From Manihot esculenta (taxonomy: Eukaryota; Streptophyta; Magnoliopsida; Malpighiales; Euphorbiaceae), in the NCBI RefSeq assembly GCF_001659605.2, contig NC_035172.2, positions 27,889,342 to 27,953,341 of the forward strand: a stretch of 64,000 nt of DNA, in the 5' to 3' direction. A model generated the notes under the pieces. That model worked only from the letters and a program-made list of their open reading frames with translations, did not search any database and was not told the DNA's origin. A program made the position numbers and the translations under genes. Of the stretch, positions 11,365 through 23,227 are shown one piece after another (positions within the stretch are counted from its first letter, which is position 1; every line of letters begins with the position of its first letter).

Positions 11365-12757
11365 GTCACATCCCAAAAATAAAATAAAATAAAATAATAA
11401 ATAATAAAAAAAAGAGAAGAAAAAAAGAGAGAAAGAAAAAAATAAATTAAATTTTAATTTAAGGACAAGTGGCAATTTGCTAGCCACTTAATCAAAAAAA
11501 AAATAAATAAATAAAATAAAAAAAAATAAGAATAAAAAAAGAGAAAAAAAAGAAAAGAAATAAATTAAATTTTAATTTAAGGACAGTGGCAGTTTGCTAG
11601 CCACTTAAAAAAAAAAAAGAAGAAAGAAGAAAAGACTAGAAGAGAAGAGGAAGTTATCTTCTTCAATTTTTCTTCTTCCTCTGTCGTGAACCCAAGAGAA
11701 GAACCATCTTCTTCATTTTTTTCTCTACACCAAAATTTCTTCAAATTTTCACCTCCAATCAATTACCCATTTTCTCCCAACACCTTTTCAAAGTAGAATT
11801 TGAAGAAAAGAAGAGAAATAAAGGAGAAAATTAAAGTTGAGAGAGAGTGAACAGTAACAAGTGTTGGAAAATTTAAAGGTATGTTAGGGGTTTTGATTTA
11901 GGAATGTTTCTTATCATTTTTATATGAATATTTATGAAGAATATTGTATTAATATGATTTATTTGTTTATTTTTCATGAAGAAGAAGTGGAAGGGAAGAG
12001 TGGAAACTCTAAAGGGAATGTAAATGAAGATTAGAAAATTTTAAGCTTGTGGAAGATTTTGGAAAGTTTAAGATTTGTGTTCAACTTTATTTGAATAAAT
12101 TCAATAATTTGTTAATTAGATTTAATTTGAAAATTTTACTACCTTAGTAGAACTAGATCAAGTGAATAATATTTTAGTTATATAACATGATTAAAGTTTG
12201 AAGAAATGATAAATTTGATAAATAGAAAATTTTGAAATTAATATGTAATTTGAGCAAAACTCAAGTTATGGACCAAGATGAATGTCTCTACTTTCTTTGA
12301 TAAGGATGTAATTTGGCTAAAATATAGAAATAAAAAAATTAATTATTAGTATAAATAATGAATACTATATTAAACGTTGTTAATTAGTTAAATTAGGGTT
12401 GAAAGAAAATTGTTGGATAGAAATTAAAATTAAAAGAAAAAGAAAAAGAGATATGATATTTCATGATAAATAGAAAAAATATTAGATTAGAAAAAAAAAT
12501 AAAAGTAATAATAGTTAATTAATTAATGATTAAATTACGAATTTGTAATTTATCTAGTTGAATTAAATTAATAGATTTACATGATATGATAATGTTTAAA
12601 AGCAGAATTGTAATACGATAAAGTATTACGGTTTGAATAATTGAAAGTTATACTGTATTGAAAGTTTTTGGTCCCATGTTTAAATGTATAAATTATTTAA
12701 AGTCTAGCCCTAGTAAGTTTGGTGGAAATTGTGAGTTAGTTTAAGGGTGTGGCATGT
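11365..12757 (+). repeat. 3' LTR of element B, proximal part
   Basis: It begins TGTCACATCCC. It contains an imperfect tandem duplication at about 11440-11610, where AATTTTAATTTAAGGACA and a GTGGC...GCCAC inverted repeat each occur twice, separated by A-rich filler. It is interrupted at 12757 by element C; the duplicated target is CATGT (12753-12757 and 31530-31534). Confidence 0.87.
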
Positions 12758-14971
12758 TGTAACGACTCGGAAATCGGACCGCTACCGGCGCTAGGATCCA
12801 GGTCGGCTTAAGGCCGCCGGAACCCGTAGCAAGCCTGACATAAAACCTGTAAACCTGTTTAATCCCATACATGATCAAGAATATACATAAAAATTAAAAC
12901 TTTTCTTTCATACGTTCTCTCGTACACCAAACTCAACCTGTGCATGCACTGAATATAAACATAACTATAAACATTGACCCCCCTTTGGGATCTCATCAAA
13001 GCCCCAATGGGTGACATAACATGCGTTGAGTTGGTTTACATATACATCATAAAACATCTGAGATCATGTATTAAAAGGGATAACAATACTCTATGGTCAA
13101 GCACACCGCTAACATCCAAGAACATTTTTACATTACATTACATTTCTATACTGTACTTATACATAATATCTCAACATTTTTCATGTCCACTCTATCTATT
13201 ACATAACCAAGACTTCATTACTCTTGTTGACCTCCTGGTCTACCCTGTACCTGCAAACCTGGGGGTTAAGGGAGAGGGGTGAGCTATAAAGCCCAGTGAG
13301 CAGAATAGTCAAACATTTAAAATATATGGTAACATGGAATGCATCACATCACAATCATATCACATCAAGGATGAAGTTGTCACCAATAGTCCTCTACATG
13401 GTCCAACTGTGCCAGGGGCATAGAATGGGCCTCACTGGTCTTCCGTACCGTATCATCATCATATCGTGACATATGAGGACTAAAGGATCATTCAACATTC
13501 ATCCGCATCATCAACATATTATGCAATGCAACATATTCGTGAGTTCTAATGCAAGCACCCTATTATATCTCATGGCATTCATGATGCGTGAATCATGCTA
13601 AAACTGGTTTATTTATTTTAAAGCATAAGAGTTATTCCACTCACCTCTGGCTAGCTCTGACAGACACGGAAACAGCTGAACTCACTGCTGAGGTCCTCGG
13701 GTCCGAACCTACACAGGTGGACTCAAATGAGGAACCAAACATATATGAACATGACTCTGGAATACTCCCCAAAAACCCCCTAAAAACACCTCAAAACATT
13801 CATGGAATACATGCAAAGGAAGGCTGAACATGGCACTTTCGGCGGCAGGTTCGGCGGCCGAAAGTCCCTCCAGAGCCGAAAGTCAGGCAGGTTCAGCGGC
13901 ACCTTCGGCGGCCGAAACTCCCAGACAGAGACGAAACCCATGCATGTTCAGCGGCACTTTCGGCGGCCGAAACTTCCCTCCAGAGACGAAAGTCCTCTTT
14001 CGGGGGCAGGCTTCGGCAGCCGAAGCCTGCTTTCACAAGCGGGTTCGGCGGCCGAAAGTTCCTTCGGCGGCTGAACCTGAGTTTCTCCAAAGTGGCAGAA
14101 ACTCAGCTCCAACATGCACAAACGCCTCCCAAACCCTTCAAACATGCATAAAACTATTCTACAACACTCCCAAACATACACAAACAAGCATACAAGCTCA
14201 TAGGGGTCTCAAACTAGCCTAAACCCCAACTACAACACATCAAACATATCCACATTGCTCAAAAACACACATTAAACCCATAAACTCAAAACAACCTAAA
14301 CATGCATTTCTACTTCATGAAACAACTTATAACTTGTTTAAAACATAAAGTGAGCTCAAGATCAGCCCTTACCTCTTGAAGATCGAGAGGAAAACGACTC
14401 AAGCTCGGAGATGGGAGAGATTTGAGTTTCTTGAACCTCAAAGCTCCAAAACTTGCTTTATACTTGAAAATCTTCAAAACAAAGTGAAAACTAGTGAAAA
14501 TCGTGAAAGATTTGAAGGAAGAAACTCAAGATCGGTGAGGGATGGCGGAGAGCTCACCTTGGCCGAAAGTGGGGAGAAAAACTCGCCCGTTTTCGGCTAA
14601 GGGACCCCTTTATAGGTGGCTGGCCAGGCCACATTCGGGAGCCGAACGTGCCTCCGCATGCATGCCATGTTCGGCGGCCGAACATAAGGTTCAGCGGCCG
14701 AACCTGGGCTTCCCTCACTTATGCTTTCGGGGGCCCAAAGCACTCCCGAAGTGCAAGCATGTTCGGCGGCCGAACTTGAGGTTCGGCGGCCGAACCTGGG
14801 TCTTCCTCCAAGATTATTTTCATGCAAAAACTCATTTCCTTTTTACTTAAAACCATGAAATACATTGAAACATTTTATGAAAACATGTTTCTACCCTACT
14901 AGAGGCTTCCGACTTCCGAGATTCCACCGGACGGTAGGAATTCCGATACCGGAGTCTAGCCGGGTATTACA
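12758..14971 (-). repeat. 3' LTR of element C (2214 bp)
   Basis: On the minus strand it starts TGTAATACCCGG at 14971 and ends GAGTCGTTACA at 12758. It carries dyad clusters (about 13835-14075 and 14650-14800), a TATA box near 14606, splice-like sites and one hairpin unit at 13412-13438 (CCAG, GGC, GCC, CTGG arms). Confidence 0.93.
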
Positions 14972-14984
14972 TTCTCCCCCCCTT
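14972..14984 (-). promoter_or_regulatory. Polypurine tract of element C
   Basis: The minus strand reads AAGGGGGGGAGAA directly before the 3' LTR. Element D has the same tract at 27313-27326. Confidence 0.88.
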
Positions 14985-15067
14985 AAGAACATTCGTCCCC
15001 GAATGTTCACCAAACAACGCATGCATAGCAATCAACATAACATACATATAAATCACATAAACTTACT

Positions 15068-18000
15068 TTAGAAAAGATGGGGATATTGCTGGAGCATGGA
15101 CTCCCGTGTCTCCCAGGTACACTCCTCAATATTGTGGTGATTCCAAAGGACTTTCACCATCGGGATTTCCTTGTTCCTTAGCTTTCTGATCTGGGTGTCT
15201 AGGATCTGCACTGGCTGCTCAACATAGGTGAGATCCTCTTGGATCTCCACATCAGGCTCACTAAGAACCTTGCCCGGATCTGACACAAATTTCTTCAACA
15301 TAGAAACATGGAAAACCGGATGGATTCTCTCCATTGAAGCAGGCAAGTCCAGCTTGTACGATACATTCCCAATCTTTTGCAAGACTTCAAAGGGTCCAAT
15401 GTACCGTGGAGCCAGCTTACCTTTCTTCCCGAATCGAATCACCCCCTTCATTGGAGACACCCTGAGCAATACCAAATCCCCCTCCTGAAAATCTACTTGC
15501 CTTCTGCGGATATCTGCATAACTCTTCTGTCTGCTTGCAGCAGTCTTGATCCTTTCTCTGATTATGGGTACCACCCTGCTGGTGATCTCTACTAGCTCAG
15601 GCCCTGCCAAGGCCTTTTCTCCAACCTCTTCCCAGCAAACAGGTGATCTACACTTCCTCCCATACAAAGTTTCATATGGAGCCATCCCGATGCTAGCATG
15701 ATGGCTGTTATTGTAGGCAAACTCCACCAAGGGTAGATGCTGCCTCCAAGAACCGCCAAAATCCAGCACACACATCCTAAGCATATCTTCTATCGTCTGG
15801 ATGGTCCTTTCTGATTGTCCGTCCGTCTGTGGATGGAAAGCAGTGCTAAAATCCAACCTGGTACCCATGGCATTCTGCAGACTCCGCCAAAACCTGGAGG
15901 TGAACTGGAGCCCTCTGTCGGACACTATTGAAATAGGAACCCCATGCAGTCTGACGATCTCATCAACATACACCTGCGCCAACTTGTCCACAGAATAGCC
16001 ACTCCTGACAGGGATGAAGTGAGTAGATTTGGTGAGTCTGTCCACAATCACCCATATGGAGTCCAATCTGTTGGACGCTGCTGGTAACCCCAACACGAAG
16101 TCCATGGCTATATTCTCCCATTTCCACTCTGGAATAGGTAGTGGGTTAAGCATTCCAGCCGGCTTCTAATGTTCCAGCTTCACCCTCTGACATACTTCGC
16201 AGGCTGACACAAACTGTGCCACTTCTATCTTCATAGCTGGCCGCCAATAAACCTTCTTCAGATCTTGATACATCTTGGTGGCTCCGGGGTGAATGCTGTA
16301 TCTTGCATTATGAGCCTCTCTCATAATGTCTCCTTTTAGCCCTATGTCATCTGGTACACACAATCGGCTCCCATAGCGGAGGATCCCCTTGTTGTCGAAT
16401 CTGAACTCACTATCCTTGCCTGACTGAACAGTCCTGGCAATCTTCACTAACTCTGGGTCCTCATGCTGTTTCTGAGCCACCTGCTCCAGAAACACGGGTG
16501 CCACTCTCATCTGGGCTACTAAAGCACCTGTACCAGACAACTCCAACTGTAGACCTTCATTCATGAGCTCGAAGAACTCCCTCACTACTGGCCTCCTCTC
16601 TGCCGCGATGTGGGATAGACTGCCTAGTGACTTCCGGCTTAGGGCGTCTGCCACAACATTCGCCTTACCCGGATGGTACTGAATTTTGCAATCATAATCA
16701 CTCAGCAGCTCTACCCACCTTCTCTGTCTCAAGTTCAGATCTCTTTGACTCAGGATGTACTGTAGGCTCTTATGATCTGTAAAGATCTCACATTTAACCC
16801 CATAAAGGTAGTGCCTCCACATCTTGAGTGCAAAGATTACTGCTGCCATCTCAAGGTCATGTGTAGGGTAATTCAACTCGTGCTTCTTCAGCTGCCTAGA
16901 AGCATAAGCAATCACCCTTTCATTCTGCATTAGCACACAACCCAGTCCCACCCGGGACGCATCACAATAGACTGAGAAGTCTTCATTACTAGATGGCAGA
17001 GCCAACACTGGTGCAGAAGTCAACCTCTTCTTAAGCTCTTCAAAACTCTCTTCGCATTGGTCGGTCCACACAAACCTCTGATTCTTCCTGGTCAATCTGG
17101 TCAGAGGAGCTGCAATCTTTGAGAAGTCCTGAACGAACCTCCTGTAGTAACCTGCCAAACCCAAGAAACTCCTGATTTCTGTCACTGAAGTGGGTCTAGG
17201 CCAGTTAGCCACAGCTTCTACCTTCTTGGGGTCCACCTCTATTCCATTTTCTGACACCACATGCCCCAAGAAAGAGATGCTCCTCAGCCAGAACTCACAC
17301 TTGGAGAACTTGGCATACAAGCCATGTTCCCTCAAGGTCTGCAGAACTAACCTCAAATGATGGGCATGCTCCTCTGCATTCCTGGAATACACTAAGATAT
17401 CATCTATAAAGACAATAACAAAGTGATCCAGGTATTGGCTAAACACTCTGTTCATGAGATCCATGAATGCTGCAGGGGTGTTGGTTAACCCGAACGGCAT
17501 AACAAGGAACTCATAATGCCCATATCTGGTCCTGAAGGCTGTCTTCGGCACATCCTCTTCCCTTATCCTTAGCTGATGGTACCCCAATCTCAGATCTATT
17601 TTGGAGAAACAACCTGCTCCGGCTAGCTGGTCAAGTAGATCGTCGATCCTTGGCAACGGGTACTTATTCTTGGTAGTGACCTTGTTCAACTGCCTGTAGT
17701 CGATACAAAGTCTGAGAGATCCATCCTTCTTTTTCACCAATAGCACTGGAGCACCCCAAGGTGAGGTACTCGGTCGGATGAAACCCCTATCTACCAGCTC
17801 TTGCAACTGATCTTTTAACTCTTTCAATTCTGCTGGTGCCATCCTGTAGGGAGGGATAGAGATCGGTCTAGTTCCAGGCATCAATTCAATTTCAAACTCT
17901 ATCTCCCTAGCAGGTGGCAAACCTGGCAGTTCGTCTGGGAACACATCTAAAAACTCACTGACCACAGGCACTGAGGCGGGCTCTCTGACATGACTATCCA

Positions 18001-18496
18001 GCTCTCTCGCATGAGCTAGAAAACCCTGACAACCCCTCCTGAGCAGCCTACGAGCCTGAAGGGCTGATATCAAACCTCTAGGTGTACTCCCCCTGTCTCC
18101 TCTGAAGACAACCTCTGACCCATCCTGACATTTGAACTTGACTACCTTATCTCTGCAGTCCAAGGTAGCACCATGGGTAGATAGCCAATCCATCCCTAGA
18201 ATGGTGTCAAAATCTGTCAAATCTAGAACCACAAGGTCGGCGGACAGACATCTTCCCTCCACATAAACTGGACTATACTGGCAGACTGACTCTGCCACTG
18301 ACGGGTCACACTTAGGTCCACTGACCCATAGGGGACACTCCAACCCAGAGACCATCAATCCCAACCTCTCGACGGCCCTCGGAGCAATGAAAGAATGAGA
18401 TGCACCAGGGTCCATTAATGCATACACATCAGAACAACCAATGATGAGATTACCTGACACCACGGTGTTGGATGTGTTTGCCTCCTGTTGAGTCAT
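15068..18496 (-). pseudogene. pol: Element C pol polyprotein, open except for one internal TAG
   Basis: The 776-residue upper part (16166-18496) has protease Asp29 in [12 protein letters not shown] from about residue 200 with FIDD at 373-376, and RNase H acidic residues D522, E559 and D584. The integrase HHCC zinc region lies at its end. A single TAG at 16166-16168 follows VKLEH. The same frame then continues for 361 residues with integrase Asp in MDFVLGLP, Asp in VSDRGLQF, Glu in DGQSERTIQ and a chromodomain ending CTWETRESMLQQYPHLF. A true translational readthrough site is unlikely because Gln is found here in relatives. This copy shows the family's full coding capacity. Confidence 0.93.
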
Positions 18497-18568
18497 GGTG
18501 AAGATCCGCGCTGGAGCTGACGAACCCTCACCCTTGAAACCCGCTGAAGAAGAGGCTGCCCCTCTTCC

Positions 18569-20051
18569 TTAGCCTCTGCCACTAGCCTGAGTCGCGGCTG
18601 GAGCTGCTGGCTGTTCCACACTACCAGAAGCTGTCTGCTGAGACTGTGCTCCAAAAGCTGCCCTAGGACACTCCCGAGCCATGTGTCCCTCCTGCCCACA
18701 TCTGAAGCAGGCTGTCGTCCCAACCAGACATACTCCCTTGTGCGGCCTCCCACACTTCTTGCATACTGCATTATCTGCACCAGAGCTTGAGCCACTCCCT
18801 AATCCCAGACCTGACTTGATCTTATTCCATAACTTGTTCTTCTTTGGCTTCTTGGTGGTACCGCTCCACCTCTTGCTGCCTGAAGCTGCTGCATTTAAAG
18901 AAGAAGAGCCTGGGGTCTTAGAACCAGAAGGCTGTGCCACTGACTGCTTAACCGTCCCCTGAATGATGGCACTGGCCTCCATCTTTCGGGCCATATCCAC
19001 TATGGCATGGAAGCTCTCTCTATCTGCTGACTGGATCAAGGAGGAATACCTGGAGTGGAGTTTCATGATATACCTCCTTGACTTCTTCTGGTCTGAGTCA
19101 AGATTTTGTCCTGCAGATGGCAACAGCTCCAAGAATCTGTCTGTGAACTCATCCACACTCATATCATCAGTTTGCCTCAACTGTTCAAACTCTATCATCT
19201 TCAATTCCCTTGAGCTGTCAGGGAAAGCCCATCCTGCAAACTCGTTTGCAAACTCTTCCCAAGACATGCTATCCACCCTCAGGTTCACATAATTCTTAAA
19301 CCACTCTCGTGCCTTCTTGCACTTAAGCGTGAACCCAGCCATCTGAATGGCTCTACTGTCATCAGCCCCAATCTCATCTGTGATCACCTTGACCATTTCA
19401 AGATACACAAACGGGTCATCCCCTTTTTCATACTGAGGAGCACCCAACTTCATGTAGTCGGTCATCTTGACCTTGCTCCCTCCAGATGAGCTAGGCTTAG
19501 GTACTGGGTTTTCTGGAACTGTGGGTTCTGCTGGTGGAGGAGGAGCAGCATCCCCTGGGATAGGGTTTGCTGGATTTGGATAGTAGGGTGGAGGTGGGTA
19601 CATGGAGTACTGTGGGTATGGTGGGTAGTAAGATGGGTATGGCATCTGTGTGGGATAAGGGTTTAAAGCTATGGTAGTCCGATGTACCTCCCATCGAATA
19701 CCCGGGGTTTTGTGAGAAGGGTGGGTAGTAAGGTGGCTGAACAAATCCCGAGGTCTGGGTGCCTCCTTGGGACTCTCCCATACCTTCTTCTGACATGCTA
19801 ACTCCCAGACTGCCATCCCTCCTTTGCTCTACATCCATATCATCCCCCATGTCCTTTGACATTCCTCCCTGAACTGTTCCCCTCACTGATCTGCTTCTAC
19901 CTAGATCCAAAGACCTTCTAGGGTCTCTTACTGCTCTTTCTCTGCTAGACCTGCTTGACATTGCCCTAGGCAATGCAGGAGGACGGGCGCTCGTGCCCTC
20001 ATCCTCAGGTGGTACTCCAGTCAATCTTGCTGATCGACGAGTTCCTCTCAT
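18569..20051 (-). pseudogene. gag: Element C gag (one-base frameshift and a terminal stop)
   Basis: It starts MRGTRRSARL at 20051, the same start as A and D, after a TTTTCAG-like acceptor. A one-base insertion in an A run near 19665 shifts the frame within the Pro/Tyr-rich region, so the N-terminal part reads to 19497 and the gag core to 18569 in another frame. Two knuckles are visible (CKKCGRPHKGVC and CFRCGQEGHMAREC). A TAA at 18569 separates it from protease, whereas the related copies continue a little further before their own stop. Confidence 0.9.
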
Positions 20052-20304
20052 CCTGTTTTCTGAAAAACAATGCACATCACACAAAAACATTAGCATCATA
20101 TGGTTCATGTGGGCACACATGAACCCGCATCACATACATCACATATCATAGCATTAATGCACATGTATATAATCATGGCATTTCACATCATCATACAAGA
20201 CATGACTCTTTTTCCTATCCTAGTGGACATGATCTTTCCTATTGTGCTTGACCTTCTATAACCTCTATGAGCCCGACACTCTAGGTCCGACCATATGAAC
20301 CTAA

Positions 20305-20317
20305 GGCTCTGATACCA
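20305..20317 (-). promoter_or_regulatory. Primer binding site of element C
   Basis: The minus strand reads TGGTATCAGAGCC (initiator tRNA-Met) three bases after the LTR end at 20321. Confidence 0.92.
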
Positions 20318-20320
20318 TTC

Positions 20321-20660
20321 TGTAACGACCCGGAAATCGGACCGCTACCGGCGCTAGGATCCAGGTCGGCTTAAGGCCGCCGGAACCCGTAGCAAGCCTG
20401 ACATAAAACCTGTAAACCAAACTCAACCTGGATCAAGAATATACAGGTCGGCTTAATCCCATACATGATCAAGAATATACATAAAAATTAAAACTTTTCT
20501 TTCATACGTTCTCTCGTACACCAAACTCAACCTGTGCATGCACTGAACATAAACATAACTATAAACATTGACCCCTCTTTGGGATCTCATCAAAGTCCCA
20601 ATGGGTGACATAACATGCGTTGAGTTGGTTTACATATACATCATAAAACATCTGAGATCA
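20321..20660 (-). repeat. 5' LTR of element C, distal part (interrupted by D)
   Basis: It matches 12758-13075 of the 3' LTR up to CTGAGATCA, where element D is inserted. At 20415-20455 it has about 30 extra bases composed of short copies of nearby LTR sequence. The rest of this LTR resumes at 29621. Confidence 0.93.
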
Positions 20661-20836
20661 TGTAATACCCGGCTAGACTCCGGTATCGGAATTCCTACCG
20701 TCCGGTGGAATTTGGATGTCGGAAATCTCTAGAAGGGTAATATCATGATTTTATGAAATGTTTTCACGTTTTTAATGGTTTTAAGTATGAAATTTAATGA
20801 GTTTTTGCATGAAAAGTCTTTGGAGGAAAACCCAGG

Positions 20837-21023
20837 TTCGGCCGCCGAAAGTCAAGTTCGGCCGCCGAACATGCATGCGTTTTGGAGGCACGTTAGGCCC
20901 CCGAAAGCATGAGCGAGGGAAGTCCAGGTTCGGCCGCCGAAAGTCAAGTTCGGCCGCCGAACATGGCATGCATGCAGAGGCACTTTCGGCCCCCGAACGT
21001 GGCCTGGCCAGCCACCTATAAAA
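20837..21023 (+). promoter_or_regulatory. LTR D promoter: four TTCGGCCGCCGAA dyads plus TATA box
   Basis: Four exact copies of the 13-bp inverted repeat TTCGGC-C-GCCGAA lie in two tandem pairs, followed by a TTCGGCCCCCGAA variant, all within 180 bp upstream of TATAAAA at 21017-21023. The core GCCGCC is the GCC-box core bound by AP2/ERF factors (established for plant ERFs); binding here is inference. The same block occurs at 27503-27689 in the 3' LTR. Confidence 0.7.
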
Positions 21024-21257
21024 GGGTCCCTTAGCCGAAAACGGGCGAGCTTTTTCTCCCCATTTCGGCCAAGGTGAGCATTCCGCCATCCTTCCCCAAT
21101 CTTGAGTTTTTCCTTCCTTTTTCCATGATTTTTACAAGTTTATAACTTTGGTTTTGAAGATCTTTGAGCTTAGAACGAGTTTTGGAGCTTGGAGACCAAA
21201 AGTTGGAACTTCTCCCATCTCCAAGTTTAGATCTCCTCAACCCTCGATCTTCAAGAG

Positions 21258-22485
21258 GTAAGAGCCGATCTTAAGCTCAATGTATGATTTAAACAAGTTT
21301 TATGAAGTTTTATGGGGTAGAATGGCATGTATAGGGTTGTATGAGTTTATGGGTTTTTATGTTATGATTTTGAACAATGTATGTTGGTTTTTGTGTGTTT
21401 GAAGTGTTGTAGTTGGGGTATATGATAGTTTGAGACCCCTAGGTGTGATGTATGATGAGTATGCATGTTTTAGAACTAGTTTTTGCATGATTTGAGCTTG
21501 GGAGGCGAAATGTGCATAGGAGAACTGAGTTTCTGCCATTCGGGAGAAGCTCAGGTTCGGCCGCCGAAGGGACTTTCGGCCGCCGAACCCTCTTGTGGAG
21601 GCAGCTTTCGGCTGCCGAAGCCTGCCCCCAAAAAGAGACTTTCGTCTCTGTCTGGGACTTTCAGCCGCCGAAGGTGCCGCCGAAAGTGCCTGACTTTCGG
21701 ATCTGTCCAGGACTTTCGGCCGCCGAAGGTGCCGCCGAAAGTGCCCTGTTCAGCCATTTCATGCATGTTCTTCTATGATTATTTCAGGATGTTCTAGGGG
21801 GTTTTTGGGGAGTCTATTAGAGTTATGTTTATGTATGTTTGGTCCCTCATTGGAGTCCACCTGTGTAGGTTCGGACCCGAGGAACCGAGGACCCCAGCAG
21901 TGAGATAGCTGCTTCAGAGTATGTAGAGCTTCAGCCAGAGGTGAGTGGAATAAACCTTAAGTTTTTAAATAAATGAAATATAACTTTTTGAGCATGTTCA
22001 TGCATCATATACGCCATGTGATATTTTAGGGTGTTTGCATTAGTATTCACGAAGATGTTGCATTACATAATATGTTGTTGATGTGGATGAATCTTGAATG
22101 ATCCTTTAGCCCTCTGTACAATATGTTATGAGATGATATGACATGGTATGATATGAGACAGAGAAGACCAGGTGTGGCCTAATCGCCCCTGGCAATATGT
22201 TATAAGTAAGTGAAGACCAGGCGTGGCCTAATCGCCCCTGGCATAGTTGGGCATGTTATGATATGTGTTATGTAAGTGAATACTAGGTGTGGCCTCATCG
22301 CCCCTAGTACAGTTGGACATGTAACGTTATGTTGAGGGCTATTGGTGACAAATTCATCCTTGATGTGATATGTTTGTGAAGTGATGCATTCCATGATAGC
22401 ATATGTTAAAATGAACTGTTTTCTTTATGGTTTCTGCTCACTGGGCTTTCTAGCTCACCCCCCTCCCCTAATATCAGATGTGCAG
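21258..22485 (+). other. Candidate leader intron inside LTR D
   Basis: A donor AAGAG|GTAAGAG at 21257/21258 and an acceptor TGTGCAG|GTACAG at 22485/22486 bracket 1228 bp. The acceptor is preceded by CTCAC and a C/T tract (22455-22475). Both sites are kept in the A, C and G copies and recognisably in I. A further donor-like AAG|GTGAGC lies at 21073/21074, and a CTTTCAG acceptor just before the gag ATG at 23219. Splicing itself is inferred. Confidence 0.45.
22168..22308 (+). repeat. Hairpin unit array in LTR D (3 units)
   Basis: The units are at 22168-22192, 22217-22241 and 22282-22308. The first two pair CCAGG with CCTGG and inner GGC with GCC around a CTAATC loop. The third pairs ACTAGG with CCTAGT, so both arms changed together. 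An identical array lies at 28834-28974 in the 3' LTR. Confidence 0.75.
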
Positions 22486-22960
22486 GTACAGGGTAGACCA
22501 GGAGGTCAGCCAGAGTTATGAAGTCATAGATAGATTGTGGACATGACAAATGATTATGATGTAATAAAAGATTATGTATTGTTGTAAAGAGAGTGTATTG
22601 TAATATGACCTTATGTTATATTATCAGAGTTATAGTATTGTGCTTGGCCCGAGTTGGATAATCCCTTTGTACATGAGTTTTATTGTATGTTGTTTCGTGT
22701 GATGGACCGAGCTTGACATAGGGTATGCTGACCCTAGGGGTTCTATGAGTTCAGTCATAGTGCATACACAGGTCAAACGGGTTAAAGAAAAAGTTTACAG
22801 TTTTATGTTTTAAAGTTTATGCTTATGTTTGATTCATGTATGGGATTATACCAGCTATACAGGATGTATGTTAGGCTTGCTACGGGTCCCGGCGACCTTA
22901 AGTCGATCTGGATCCTAGCGCCGGTAGCGGTCCGGATTTCCGGGTCGTTACAGAGTCGAA

Positions 22961-22973
22961 TGGTATCAGAGCC
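22961..22973 (+). promoter_or_regulatory. Primer binding site of element D
   Basis: TGGTATCAGAGCC lies eight bases after the LTR end and is complementary to initiator tRNA-Met. Confidence 0.93.
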
Positions 22974-23227
22974 CTAGGTTCATATGGTCGGACCTAGAGT
23001 GTCGGGCTCATAGATGTTATAGCAGGTCAAGCACAATAGGAGAGATCATGTCCACTAGGATAGGATGTGGAGTCCTGTGTTGTATGATGATGTGAAATGC
23101 CATGATGATGAGCATGTGCATTAATGCTATGATATGTATGTTATGTATGTGATGCAGGTTCATGTGTTTCCACATGAACCATATAATGCTAATGTTTATG
23201 TGCTATGTTATGCTTTCAGAAGTCAAG

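Larger units (their letters stand above)
5991..12757 (+). mobile_element. Element B, left part: Ty3/gypsy chromovirus-type retrotransposon
   Basis: This is a plus-strand element with a truncated 5' LTR (cut by element A), iMet-like primer site, gag, pol with a chromodomain-like tail, polypurine tract and 3' LTR. The 3' LTR is interrupted at 12757 by element C and resumes at 31535, ending at 32495. B itself sits in the RT region of element E. Proteins are Tekay-like, but the LTR is unrelated to the dyad family (TGTCACATCC...GGGTGTTACA). All coding frames are broken. Confidence 0.9.
20661..22952 (+). repeat. 5' LTR of element D
   Basis: It runs from TGTAATACCCGG to GGGTCGTTACA. It is the cleanest copy for reading the family's LTR architecture: dyads upstream of TATA, TATA, donor-like sites, a second dyad cluster (21556-21745), three hairpins, a pyrimidine tract with acceptor, then the LTR end. 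Confidence 0.96.

Noticed and set aside
12974..13282. 102-codon frame in C's 3' LTR
   Set aside because: It lies wholly in LTR sequence and is interrupted in the sister LTR by the element D insertion; there is no domain.
16154..16168. Programmed stop readthrough within element C pol
   Set aside because: Gln occupies this place in relatives, and CAG-to-TAG decay is common in these elements, so mutation is the simpler reading.
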